From assembly GCF_014839805.1 (NCBI RefSeq), contig NC_051116.1, positions 496,001 through 560,000 of the forward strand: 64,000 nucleotides of DNA. Direction: 5' to 3'. Shown piece after piece: positions 20,701-32,700 of this stretch. The DNA is from Manduca sexta (lineage: Eukaryota > Arthropoda > Insecta > Lepidoptera > Sphingidae). The notes under the pieces were generated by a model that ran no database searches, was not told the DNA's origin, and saw nothing but the letters and a program-made list of their open reading frames with translations. The translations under genes were made by a program, and so were the position numbers. How positions within the stretch are numbered: position 1 is the first letter of the stretch; every line of letters starts with the position of its first letter.

Positions 20701-23700
20701 CCTCAAGGACTACTTGACTGAATTAAAAAATTCCTTTAGTGTTCAATAGTCCATTTACCGAGGAAGGCTATATAATTATCATTAGAAGGATTTACAGACT
20801 ATTACTAGTTTATGCATATTAGTACGTATATGTTGTGTCAATGTCCCTTTGCCAATGTAGGTGATCATTTGGAATACTAACCTCTTGTCCTTAGAATGCA
20901 GCCCCTGTATGAGTAGTTTGGTCAGGTTCTCGCTGACGGCCGTTTTTCTTCTGCTAGTAATGTCCAGTGAAAGGTTTTCTAGCCGCGCCTCCATTGGTAC
21001 TTCCACCTGTAATAATGTATCGTATACTCTTTATGTCCATTATTTGACCCTACTATATGATTCCGCCGTTTCTCAGATGGGCACCTTTATTATTGATATC
21101 TTTACTGGTGGTAGGTGTCTCATATGTGAGATTCTGTCTTGGTAGGTATCATCGCATTTCTATCTCTGCCACCAAGCAGCAGTGTGGCGAACGGCAAGCG
21201 CATCTCGTCATTTAAAGCAATAAAAGAAATAAAAAAAAGAAAGGCGGACTTAATGCCATAAGCATTCTCTACCAGTCAACCTAATGGTGGTACAGATATA
21301 AATAAGGTAGGTGAATCACGGTAGAGACTTTCCCGCCCTCACACCTACCACTACAACTCCTGTAAGCCAGGATCAGCAGTGGTATTGTATGACACCGAGC
21401 GGTGAAGCTCGCCGAGTCTTAAGGAACACTAATCTGTCATTATCCCAAAATCAACAAAATTAATCAAATAGACAGATAGAGAGGAGTTGGAAATATTAAT
21501 TGTCCACTTCCCTCCATAGCAAAGCGGGAGACAAAATAATGAACTAAAGAGGCGTTTTAACCTCAAGGATAGGAATGTTTACAACTAGATAAGCTAATAA
21601 GAAAGGGTCCTATCACATGAGCTGTTAGATTTGATTACAATAGGAATGGCAAGCACGGAAATTCCGTCTAGTCTCTACAAGGTCCATGTAGTATACAACC
21701 CCAGATGTTATTTGCATACTGTTCAACTTCGTAACCAGGTGCATCACGGTAATGAAACTTGAAAAAAGATTTAAAAAAACATACATAAATGTAAATATAT
21801 ATAATAACTAGCGACCCGCCCGGCTTCGCACGGGTGCAATGCCGATACTAAATACACTACAGAAAAACTGTGAACGTTGTATATAAAAACATAGCGGCCC
21901 GCTCTGGCTTCGCACGGGTATAACATAACAAAATCACAGTATTTCTCCATTATTTCATGGATGTTATTATACATATAAACCTTCCTCTTGAATCACTCTA
22001 TTTATTAAAAAAAACCGCATCTAAATCCGTTGCGTAGTTTTAAAGATTTAAGCATACAAAGGGAGATAGGGACAGAGAAAGCGACTTTGTTTTATACTAT
22101 GTAGTGATACTTGTATGACACTAACCTCGCCGCCCGGCACGACTCGTTTCCTCGCGACGCCGCCCATGGGCTCCACGTACGTGACGTCGTTGCTGTTCGC
22201 GTCCGACCGCACTTTGTTCACTTCGTTTGCTTTCTTCTGTTTCTTCTTGCCCTCTTTAGCGTCCCCTCTTATTATTACTTGGGTTTTTGTTTTCAAATCT
22301 GGCGTCTGTAATTAAAATGGCGTATCACAATTTGTTCGTGGAGTTTAGTTTTAGAGATAAAATTATATTCAAAGATTAGCATTTACTTAGACATTGTGAA
22401 ATAGGCTTTTAAAATAAAATAAAATAAAAAAACCTTTATTTCCACTACTCAACTTTACATTTAAAATTTAATCTTATACCTAGAAAGTTTTGTGACTTAA
22501 TTTAATTAATCAGTAGTAGTTGCCTCTGCGGCGTAGGCCTAGGCTATGAAACAAATAAAATTAGTATATTTGGATTGCCCAGGCTGTCAAAAATTGATTA
22601 ACAAAAATAAACTTTATTTTATTCTCATGCTGGCAGCCGCTTATCGGTTGACCACATTATTATAATTATAACATACTGACCACTCTCTCAAACATCATGG
22701 CGGGGTCCTTGGTGTAACCGAGCACAAGGTCTCCGGTTGCCTGCAGGCGACAGCACTGCGCCGGCATGGGGTGAGCATCCGCACTTGTCACTTGGATAGT
22801 CACTGATGGCTTTATGGGCTTCGTTGATGAACTAAAATAAGCATGGAGTGGGTTAAAATTATATAGGAAATGATTATATTGATTTTTGTTCTGGACATCT
22901 GTGGGGTAGGCCTTTGTTAATGGACATACTGTAGCTGCTGATTGTTACATACAGGCTATGAACCGGGTGGTTCCTGATTCAAATACCGTTGTATTTTGTT
23001 TAAATTCTTGTGTGGTTTTTAGGTATGGTTTTTTTGAACATATTAAATATCACAAAGATGTCATAATGTTTACAATGTACTACCTTTTAGCTCACAGTCT
23101 GTTGAACGCCATACAATTTAAAAACCAAATAGTATCATAGATAATTATTTCTTCAACTAAAACTCTTTAAAAAATGGTTTCATATTGCCCTACTCTCTTA
23201 ACAGCTTAGTTAAACAACTCACCCATTCAACATATGTCCATAATAATGCACGACACCACTCCTAGTGGTGGCAGCGAGCTGCAACTCTGTTCCATCTTGC
23301 TCCTTCAGCACCGCATCTACCATCCGCGGCGCGTCCTCCAACACGAAGCTGTACATCGGAGTGGTCTCCACTGGGGTCTTGTTGAGGGACTTCTTTCTCT
23401 GTCGCTTTGGGGTTGGTTCATCACCATTCACCTGGGGTATGTGGTCGTTTGTGATGGTCACATCCCAGAAGGAGAGGAGGCGCTCATTTCTAGAAAGCAC
23501 AATGTGAATTTTTCATGAAGTCATAAGCTAAGTTGAATTACAACTGAATTTATTTTTTAACTTATATTTATGGCTGATTTGGTAATACTAACATAATTAC
23601 TAAAATGCTGTATGAATTTTGTTGGGGTAAAGGATAAAGCAGATTTTATTAATAACAAGTTGAAAGTTATAATGTATGAAAAAAACACCAAGTTTACAGG

Positions 23701-26003
23701 AGAGTTAAGCAAAAAATATTACATTTCACTTTTTTTATTTTATGTAGAAAGGATTTTCAAGAAATCCTTATTACTGAAATTTATATTCTACTATGTATAG
23801 TAAACAGAGGATAGATAATAAACTTAGAAACAATAAAATGTATATTACAAGTACACTATACTCACATCGAACCCTCAACAAGCCAGCAGGAGGCATTCAA
23901 ACCAACCAGACACAGTAGGGAGGTTTGTGCAGTGTTGTGACCGAAGCTCTTGACGAGGCTCGTGTCTCCATTGTGTAGGCGCCACAGCCTGACCTGCCAT
24001 GATGCTGCCACCAGGAAACGCGCTGGTGTGTTCTGGAGATTATGTTTATAGTTAATTTAGATATTAATGTACTACTGTCTTGATAGCAGTTGTAAAGTAT
24101 GCAGTATGTCTATCATGGTGAGGTTCTGGGTTTGCATTCCAGGTCAGGTTAAGTGCTAATTGGGTTTTCTGCTGATTATTTATATTTTTTCAATGGCTTG
24201 TGACATGTCTATGTGACTCATCATCAAAACTTGTATCTGATGCCTGTTAGTCGATTTTCGAGCATGGTAGCCAATCTCAACAAAGATCAACTATGTACAC
24301 AGAAGATATTATAGTGCACAAGTGTGTGCACAACACAGTAGCACTCTTTGATTCTTCACTCTCATAGACGGGTGCGATGGCAATGTGACACAACCAATGA
24401 AATATCAGGTGCAGGACTAATGGCTCTATATGCTTGAATCAACCTTATGATAAGGTGCAAAAGAAGCAAACTGGATTGTGTGGACAAGCCTTTTGGAAAC
24501 CATCAAGTAAAATTTGCTGTCTCTACAAACAAATAGTACTTGTACTCTGCGGGATTTGGACACACCATTAATATTAAATAAATATATCAATTTACATTTT
24601 TGTAGGTTAATTGATCCATTTGCCTGAGGAATCTGTAGAACTACTGTTTTATAAGTGTCATTGCCTGTATCTTATTTAGATTTTTTTTTATTTTGTAGGA
24701 AATTAAGCATACAGGTAGAGTATGTCCTGGATTAAACATTAGCTAGTTTTAAATCTGATCCTTTAAATAGATGATACATTGTAGTGTCTTAGGGAGTTTG
24801 TGGTGGGAAAGGCTTCTCACATGAGCGAAGCCATAAGCAATACCTAGTAAAACATAAAACACTGACCCACACTGATCCATTATAATGAAAGCAACACATA
24901 TTATTTTCAGTGGTTCAATTTTGAGTTGACTGCCTTGATGGAATAGTTATATTACAAGTGCAATACAACAGTACTTTATGATTCCATGTTCACAACCCAG
25001 GCCAGAGACGATATTGTTTTTTTTTTTAAATAACTAATAACCATAAATCGTGTCATGTGTGATCCACATGTTTATAAGTATTAATTAATTTATAGCATCA
25101 TGATATTGAGTATGTTTCTAAATCCAAACATGTGTTTAGGAAGGAATAAAAAGCAAGAGCTAAAAAACAACATACTTACACCCTTACTCAAATATATTAA
25201 AATCATTGCCATGTTGATTATTTATTATCAGACAAACAGTTATAACAAACTGATATTATGGCATATCATATTGTCATATTACTCAACAATACAACACAAA
25301 CATGACTCACCTGTGTATGAGGGACCATTTTGATGGCACTAACAATGTTTCCTTGCTTCATATTACTCTCAACACTAATATTATAATTATTCCTAACTGC
25401 ACCACTCTGTAAGTCCCATTCAAACACTTTACTCTCTCTGTTGCAGCTGTACAGGCCATACTTCTTGCTCCAGTCCAGCGCAGTCACCTTACTTTGATGA
25501 TAGTCATGACTTTTATCTGCTACTAACATTGACTCGACTTTCGCCTCTGCTATAGAATATATAAGGATCTTCCCACTCGTAGTTCCTAAAGCTATACATT
25601 GTGTCTCCTCTGCGCTTATAGATGGCCGTTTTCCTTTTTGTTTTGGAGTCTGAAAGATTAAATTAGTTTTTAGGTTATGTTCGTATTTATATCTGTTTTA
25701 TTGAAATATGATGAGTGACATTCGAGATATTTATATTCGACGTGCAAGAATGAGTTTATGTTTCAGTAATTATAGTTATTTAAATATGGAATACTGAGCA
25801 ATGTTATTAAAACCACGTGTTGAACTCACCGCAGAGTGTCGGACGCTTATGTACTGTAAACATGACGGTGGGGACGTTAAATGTAGATCTGGAGTATATT
25901 CTTGCTTTAATATGTTAGTTTCTGTGTCCCACACCCGTAATCTACCGTCTTGGGAGATTGCGGAATAATATTTTCCGTCGTCAGAAAAGCCCGCTTCTGC
26001 CAT
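17791..26003 (-). CDS. Wdr43: WDR43/UTP5 homologue, SSU processome (t-UTP) component
   Basis: Eleven exons on the minus strand, 5' to 3': 25830-26003, 25311-25649, 23866-24032, 23223-23489, 22681-22831, 22126-22305, 20882-21006, 20351-20479, 19338-19460, 18408-18523 and 17791-17894 (stop TAA). They keep frame throughout and give 624 residues, near the human 677. The N terminus has WD40 repeats (GRLRVWDTETNILKQEYTP; VTALDWSKKYGLYSCNRESK). Residues around 430-560 match the Utp12 domain (DYVPLLLEQLVDMAGKKTS, HHLAQLLAIFTHR). The tail is Asp/Glu/Ser-rich (DESEHSSDGE), as usual for nucleolar proteins. UTP5/WDR43 belongs to the t-UTP subcomplex that couples rDNA transcription to early pre-18S processing. 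It shares a divergent promoter region with the gene at 26770. Several introns carry TE copies. Confidence 0.93.
18935..19110 (+). repeat. tRNA-derived SINE remnant in WDR43 intron 9
   Basis: AGGTTCAAACCCTTGCTTGG (B-box-like), then TCAGTCCGGGGACTGAATTT, AAAAGTGGGTGTCTCGGTTG and CTGCCTACTTTTTCGGGGAT follow in the order of family C SINEs. It is inserted in sense relative to the plus strand, antisense to WDR43. Confidence 0.6.
19084..19180 (-). pseudogene. Duplicated, decayed 3' end of WDR43 exon 9 inside intron 9
   Basis: The stretch is a diverged copy of 19270-19372, which spans the start of intron 9 and the last 35 bases of exon 9. Shared blocks are GCATATCTGCCTACTTTTTC, AAGTTTTATCTTCTACATTA and GCGTGAAGATGGCGAG. 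The copy has lost the normal donor context (ACCTGAGCGTG against GTACCTGTGCGTG), so it should not be spliced in. Confidence 0.7.
19675..19907 (+). mobile_element. Fold-back copy of repeat family D with 42-bp inverted ends
   Basis: The left arm 19675-19716 (ATCTATACATATTATAAAAC...) is the reverse complement of the right arm 19866-19907 at 39 of 42 bases. The inside is the widespread block GTTTTCCGGGATAAAAGTCC ... CAAGTTTCATAAATATCC. Related copies without the inverted arm lie at 46226-46428, 51356-51573 (reverse) and 53337-53545; fragments occur at 18634, 35549 and 50095. It is in WDR43 intron 8. Confidence 0.7.
20683..20780 (+). repeat. Repeat family K fragment in WDR43 intron 7
   Basis: TTTGAACGCGCTAACCTCAA, ATTCCTTTAGTGTTCAATAG and CCATTTACCGAGGAAGGCTA match the fragment at 32697-32820 block for block. 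The class is unknown. Confidence 0.6.
21103..21241 (+). mobile_element. Repeat family A, internally deleted copy
   Basis: It starts with the 5' end ACTGGTGGTAGGTGTCTCAT and GCCACCAAGCAGCAGTGTG, then jumps directly to the 3' end GCGAACGGCAAGCGCATCTC and an A-rich tail. It sits in WDR43 intron 6. Confidence 0.75.
21345..21722 (+). repeat. Uncharacterised repeat family F, copy 1
   Basis: Shared with 46754-47145 over about 380 bp. Landmarks in order are CTGTAAGCCAGGATCAGCAG, ACACCGAGCGGTGAAGCTCG, GGAGTTGGAAATATTAATTG, ATCACATGAGCTGTTAGATT and TCCATGTAGTATACAACC. No open reading frame and no terminal repeats were found. It lies in WDR43 intron 6. Confidence 0.75.
21807..22109 (+). mobile_element. 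Repeat family E, copy ending beside a WDR43 splice donor
   Basis: It starts TAGCGACCCGCCCGGCTTCG and ends GCGACTTTGTTTTATACTAT GTAGTGATA. A second, similar internal start (AGCGGCCCGCTCTGGCTTCG) suggests a nested or tandem structure. Other copies are at 38369-38562 and, diverged, 60074-60265. The 3' end is only 16 bases from the donor of WDR43 exon 6. Confidence 0.65.
24085..24330 (+). repeat. Degenerate tRNA-derived SINE in WDR43 intron 2
   Basis: TGGTGAGGTTCTGGGTTTGC and ATTCCAGGTCAGGTTAAGTG are a B-box region and the following SINE body. TGGGTTTTCTGCTGATTATT matches the family's 'gggttttc' block. Boundaries are approximate. Confidence 0.5.
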
Positions 26004-26769
26004 GTTTCATAGCGACGTGACAACTGACAGTTCTTTGTTGATGTTACGTTTCACGTAACGTTATTGTTGATATTACATGATTGCTCTACAATAAAAATAT
26101 TATTTCAACATAACAATTTAGAGATCTATCAAATATTTATATTGATTATCTGTTAATTCTATATTGATATTTTTTAATAAAATATAACGTATGTTCTTTT
26201 TTTATTGCATTTTAGGATTTATAATCATTATGAATATTTGAAATAACATGCGTAAATCATATTGTATGCAGTATAGATAAAAAATTCAATGTTACCATAA
26301 ATACTTAATATATGAAGAAACGTTTTTGTCGCTGCAATATTATTAGGAATTAATTTTATTGGTAACGTTAGAAAAATATGAAAGAAGTAAATAAAAAAAA
26401 TATATTTTACAAATGAGAACATTATGTAAAACGAAAGCGGTGTTACTATATGAATATTAATTAGTTACAAAGTTGCATACACGATACACCTGTCATAGTA
26501 ACTGACGTTTTTATTGGAATTCGGAATTCGGACTTCATCGCGTTTGTCCGTCGCGAATGTAGTAGGCGGAGCTCATTATAATTTTATTTAGTTTTTAACG
26601 CTCTCGTTCCACTTTTCGATGCTGTTCTTTTTTATTTTTATATGCGAAAAATTAAAATTCCACCCGTACTGTGCTCTCTTTGTTATGTGATGTTGTGAAA
26701 CAGTGGTTTGCGTGTTTGATTTGTAGAAATATGATGTCACTGTTATTTTGTGCGAATCCTTGACGAAAC
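26004..26769. promoter_or_regulatory. Divergent promoter region, WDR43 / large Ser-Pro-rich gene
   Basis: The two start codons lie 766 bp apart, head to head. Next to WDR43 there is CACGTGAAACGTAAC-like sequence (minus strand). The right half has GGCGGAGCTCATTATA at 26567. No canonical TATA box is placed with confidence. A ten-codon upstream ORF (26731-26763) ends six bases before the right-hand start codon. Confidence 0.5.
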
Positions 26770-29700
26770 ATGAGTGTTAGTGTTGAAGCTGACGTATCCA
26801 GCCCTCTGTCAGACGGGCAGAGCACAACCCTGGACCCCACGACTTCGAAGTCTTCGTCCGACAGTCCCGATTCAAAGGAGGATGTTGGGGTAGGTCAAGA
26901 CGACAAGTCCGAGTCCGAGGCGCCCAAGCCGCATCCAATGGCTTTCACCATCGATTTTGGTGTAGGAAAGGTCGATAACCGCAGGCTTGAAGAGTTGGCC
27001 AAGAAATCACAAGCCAGGCACCAGAGAGTGCAGTCTATGTCCGCGAGTGTGACTAGACCGACTCCGCCAGCCCAGCGACCGCCTATGAGCGCCAAGCTGC
27101 CTAGAAAAGCTCAAGGGTACAACTCTGAAGGGTATTTTTCATCAGATCAGGAAGATAGTGGCCTATCTGGTTCTATAAAGGCACGTAATTCTATAGCACA
27201 AAATTCTGCAAATGTAACAAGTCCTGTAACAAATAGGCACATAAAGTCGCCTTTAAACGACGCTGTACAGCCCAAACGTGTGTCCAAAAGCCCCATTGTA
27301 GACAGCATAATGTCTAGAAGCGAAAACTTCTCTCTAACCAGGCATGGCTTGAACCTGCCATTGAAAAATAGTTCCTATGTAAGAGATGTTCAAAGAACAC
27401 CAAGTTACAGCAATTTGTTTCAAAGTAAGCCAATGGCGGACATTGCTGACCACAGTCCAGAAGGTGTGATGTTGACTGACATTTCCAGCCCTGAACTAGA
27501 CATCCTCACGCCTGATAATGGTCTCTCTACTCCAGAACATTCTAAGAGTCCGTTAATACGGAAGCCTAGAGCTACTTCAGAAACTCCAGATCTGTTTCGG
27601 AAGTGTATGATGAAGGAACCATTGTACATAGATGATGATATCGACAGGCATTCAGATAACTCCTCAACAGGCACATATACTATAGAAGGAGACAATTATA
27701 CAGAAGAGCAGAAGGCCAGGATGAGTATAGACAGGAAATTTGAAGCAGACTTAATAAATGAGGCGATAGAAAGCTCTCTTAAAACTAAAAACGAAAAAGA
27801 TCCTGAACTAATATTTGATTTCCATCAAAGAGTGATCACAAAAGAGCCGCGGAGAGATACAGGCCTCCGAAGTCCATTAACCAAACAGACATTTGAGCTC
27901 CCCAAAGTGTCAAAAGACAAGAACGTTCTAGAGATCTCATGCTGCTACGAATCTCCGACTGAAAACGATTTAGCAGCGCAAACTTCCAAGCAAATAAAAT
28001 CGACACGGAGCTATCTAGAGAAAATTAAGAATAGAGTGAGGACTATTACTGAGAAAACCTTTGCTAAGTCTCCTCCAAGGCACGAAGACGAGCCTGACTT
28101 CGGCAGCTTCACGTCAGTAACAACTTCAGGGGTTCTCAGCTCAAAATGTCCTCCGAAAGTTGAGTTGCCTGTACGCAGAAGATGTAGCCTGACTAAATCT
28201 GATATAGATCAGACAGACTACATTCATAGGTTGAGTAGAGAGTCTTCTGTGCCTGTTTCGTTACCAAGCAATAAGCTAGGCTTAGAGGATGCTAAGTTTG
28301 AGAGTACAGCACTCAAAAACGCCCAAAAAGCCCTTCATGAGAATGTGCCGAACATGACGCCAGATCAAATGGTGGGGAAGCTGTCCTATTTGAGCCTGAA
28401 TCGGTGCAAAGGGGATAAGACCTGGATCCAGGATTGGGCTGAGAGCGTCAAGAAGTATAATAACAACACTCTGTCTGGTGTTGGGGATGGTGGTGATGAT
28501 AAACCTCCACCAAGTCCGAAGCAGATCATCGGTAAACGTAAGTTACTTTTTTCAACACTATTGGTTTAATGGCAGTATTCTTGCCTATTGGGCTGTGGGT
28601 TATGGGTTCAATTCTCAGTGAGGACAATAATTTTAAAATAATATATCCATTTTAAAATGTAATATATTTTAATTATAATGTTTGCCTAGCCCTATAAAAA
28701 GGGGGTTAGAACCTTGGGTATAGTGTTTTAATTATTCAGGATAAGATATAGTCTTTAATTATATTAATTGAAGATATAGTATATCTATGAAAATTACGTC
28801 CAAATACGTTCATCACTTTCTTTGTTTACTTCTAACATACAAATGTAATATATCTATTTAATCCATCATATTTACAACATTGGAAGTAGAAATATATTTT
28901 CATACAACGAAATAAAGAGACGAGCGAGCCCTTCGCGTGATGGTAAAGGACTCGGCCCCCCATAAACAGCATCAGAACTTTAAATTACATAAAAAACATC
29001 TAATTGATAACTTTCTCCTTTTTTAAAGTCAGTGTTTCAAGGGAATCACAATATGTCGAAATTCATTCTCTCTGTTGTGAACTATTTAATAAAACTGATT
29101 GTGAATTGCCACATAAGAAATAGTTTAAATTCATGTGTCTGATTTCGAAATTAAGGCTTTTCTAAGCTAGGTGGAATGTACTGCGTTTGTTATTCTTAAT
29201 CCTTATAATATTATTAATATTAGTCCTGTATTATATACTGTCCCACTGCTGGGCACAAGCCTCTACTTTTGACAGGGATTAGGCCTTAGTGCACCACGCT
29301 GGTCTAATGCAGATTGGTAGATTTCATACACATTTAAAATTCCTATAAAGAACTTCTTGGGTATACAGGTTTCCTTAAGATGTTTTCCTTCGCCGTTAAA
29401 GCTAGCGATAATTCACAAAGAATACACACTTAATTTTAGAAAAATCAGAGGTGTGTGCCTTTGAGATTTGAATCTGCGAACATTCTTCGTCTTTGCAGTT
29501 CCTTCAATCTTTACTGTGCTAAAATGTCGGAACTTATCAGTGCTGGTACAGACAGAAGCAATAGACACTGTTGTGATACCCACGTAATACATACTCTGTA
29601 GATAGACTCCACAGAAGTAACCTACCTTATTTAATGTTTGTATGGCCAAGTGTATAGGGAACATTGAAACCAAAATAGAGTAAATTTGCGGAAATTCCTT

Positions 29701-32700
29701 GCTATAGTAAGGATGCTTACACAACCTGCTAAAACTATTTTTCTTATTATCTTCAGAGTCTTGGAGACCTACATAATCAAATATTAGTGTTTGTACGGCC
29801 AAGTGTCTGGGAATTAGTGACAGCAAATGTAGCGCAAATTGGCGGAAACTTTTTGTATTTTTTTTTATAAAATTTGCGGAACCTCCATACTACAATAATG
29901 ATGCCTACATAATCTGCTAAAACTATTCTTTCTTCTCATCTTCATATTCATAGCGCAACAGCGCAAAAACAGACCTGAATATTTGATTTCATGTGCAGTT
30001 TTAGAGCGTTTTCTGACATCATTTCTGGTACTACATCTCTCACAGCGAGCTAACATTAGCCAGATGGCGTAAAACTAAATTCTGCAGCATGCTTGAAAGG
30101 TTAATAGACCTCGTGCTGCAGTATTTCCCGAACCTTCTCGTGGGATGGTCTCGATGAAGTGAGAACACCGAATGCATTTAGCGATACATAAACTCAACAA
30201 ATGACCTTTACGCGTTTATGAAAACTATTTATAAACATACGAAATCTGTTGCGTTATTTCGGGACACTGAGGGAATTGTTTCGGCGGAGATGCCAGTTAT
30301 TGGGTTAATAGGACCGCGGATTTAAATTAACCTTGTGGTAATGGCGGTTTTTGGCCGGTGGTAGGTGTCGGCCAGATAACGACCATCGTAGATAAGTTGT
30401 AAAACCCACCATAGTAGCTCATGTGAGTGTCGCATTCTGGGATGTGTATATCGGGTATCGGACAGTCGGGCTTGGTGAGGGAAGTGTGGGGGAAGGAAAA
30501 GGAACCCTCTCAGGATTGATGGAAGGGAGGCTAGGAAATGTTAGCCAGCTCTCACAGGCCTCAATTTGTAGTTATAACCATAAGGTATACACACTGAACT
30601 GCGTGCCTAGAGCCGCAGATGCCCTTCTGTGCATGGGCGTGCATTCGGTGTGGAGAGCGCACAAGAATTGCCTTGGAAGGGGCCGGGTTAGGTTGATTGG
30701 CGAGGAATACATATCTTTCGTTAGTCGATACTCTTCTAGATGTCACTCCACTTCAGTAGTAGTACTGACTTTGTAGTGTCCATAGAAAGAACAAAATTGG
30801 CTTCCAAACTTCCCTCATCAGAATTCATATGTCTTGAAGCCCAAAAGATTCGTAATGTTCTCGGTATTACCGCTGTTTATGGCGTAGATAATATCATATT
30901 ACCTAGGCTGTTTTACTAGGGTTGCCATGCCTCATCATCATCAGCCTGTTGCCGTCCTGTACGCCACAAAGCCCGGTCTCTTGCTTTATGCATCCAGTCG
31001 TAAGTGCCCTTTTGTGTAAGTCGTCCTGCCATCTTGCCAGAGGTCGTTACGTTTGCCAAGACGCGGTCTCCACTCTCGAACACGCTTACTCCAGCGGTTA
31101 TCTGTTCTGCGACATATGCCATAACTCTCTCAAGCCAAATTGTGGTATTTATATATTCAATGACTAATATTGTGATCCAGAAATAAGTGAGAGCTTTTCT
31201 GAATTAATGCCGACACAATGCTATGTCAGCGTTGTCGTTTGTTCTTCTAGGCTATGTGTAATATACATTGTCGTAGAACAGAGCGAGTTAATGAGATAGT
31301 TAAATGTATTTGTATTAAAATCTATGAAGCCAGAAGTATTTGAATGCTAACTACAATATACCTTAGCGTCACGTGTTCGAGATACCAATTACAAATAAAA
31401 TTTTTATGAAGTAATTGAAATACAAAAATTTTATGACATTAAATTTAAAAACTATTCCAACTACCAGCACATCTATTAATGGTCAAAAGTCTCGAGTCTA
31501 AAATAGATTGGTTGTTTCACAGTAAATTTCCATCTGCTATATGCAATGCTTGTCACAATATCTTCATTCTATTGAAATTCTTTATCAGATTACCATTATC
31601 GTCCGATATTGAAAGAAGTCGACGATGTCAGTATATTCGCTACTCCACATGTTACATAGACTTATACGAAATTCAGTTCCCGCTAGCGTATTTTTTTTGT
31701 AATCCTCATTTTTTTGAAAGAAAGATTTTATAATTGGGACATCAGTATAACATGTAAAGAAGATAAAAAAAAATGTTAATAAATATAACACAATTATACA
31801 TTTAGATTGCTGCAGTACCAGCATGACTGATACTGCAGCTGCTTGCGTTTCGGATGCTGCAGATTCTAGGTGTCGCGTTCCGGGGTCAGCCTGTGTATAT
31901 CCGGTTTCACAAAGGCTAAATATGTCGACTGGCGAGGAGTTCTCTTGTTATTCGACACTATTTGGATCCTACTTCACTTACAATCAGGTGCAGTGGTGCT
32001 AGTGGCGAAGCGTCCATACAATTCCTACCGTCTTCCCTTTTAGGTTTATTTACGTTTGTCTAAGTTTTTGTTTTCTGTTAAATGGACCACGTTATTTTAA
32101 CTAAGGCAGTAATAATTGCTTCAGGTTACCTTTTGAAAAATTTCACCCTTCGCTTCTGGTGGGGTTGCTCAGTCGTGTTTGTATTCAGTAGGTCGGTTTC
32201 TGTTCTCCAACTGGTAGGCGCTACCCACGGCCGTTTAGGTTTCTGCAGCAGTTTTGTAGATGTACTATTCAGTTTGAAAAAAATACAGTAAGCTTTCCAG
32301 GATTACTCAAAATAAATGTACCTATGTAAAGACATTCCCCCTTATTCATAGACGTTTTTTATCGAACGACCGAGTAAGGCTGTGATAACAAGTCTGTTTC
32401 TCAGTGCTGACGTCATGGCAGTCTTCGCAGTGCGTAGACGTAGGGCCGTTGTGATTGGTTAATATTGAAATACAACAATAATAACCAATCACAACGGCCC
32501 TATGTCTATTTCTCCGTGTCGTTGGGCACTGAGAAACAGGCTTGTTATCACAGCTTTACTCCGTCCTTAGATAAAAAACGTTTATGAATAAGGGGGTTAG
32601 TGTTTACGAAATAATCTTATGATTTTTTGGTCTCATTTGTTTTTTTTTCTTAATACATTCATTCTATCTATACTTCTTTACTGTTATATAAACGGAAGAG

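Noticed and set aside
21074..21150. CTGA box at snoRNA spacing on the minus strand in WDR43 intron 6
   Set aside because: The only C-box-like word lies inside a family A transposable element copy and deviates from the consensus.
24144..24225. C/D-box-like pair on the minus strand in WDR43 intron 2 (ATGATGA ... CTGA)
   Set aside because: The sequence is part of a tRNA-derived SINE, the D box is about 111 nt from the acceptor, and the guide has no rRNA match I recognise.
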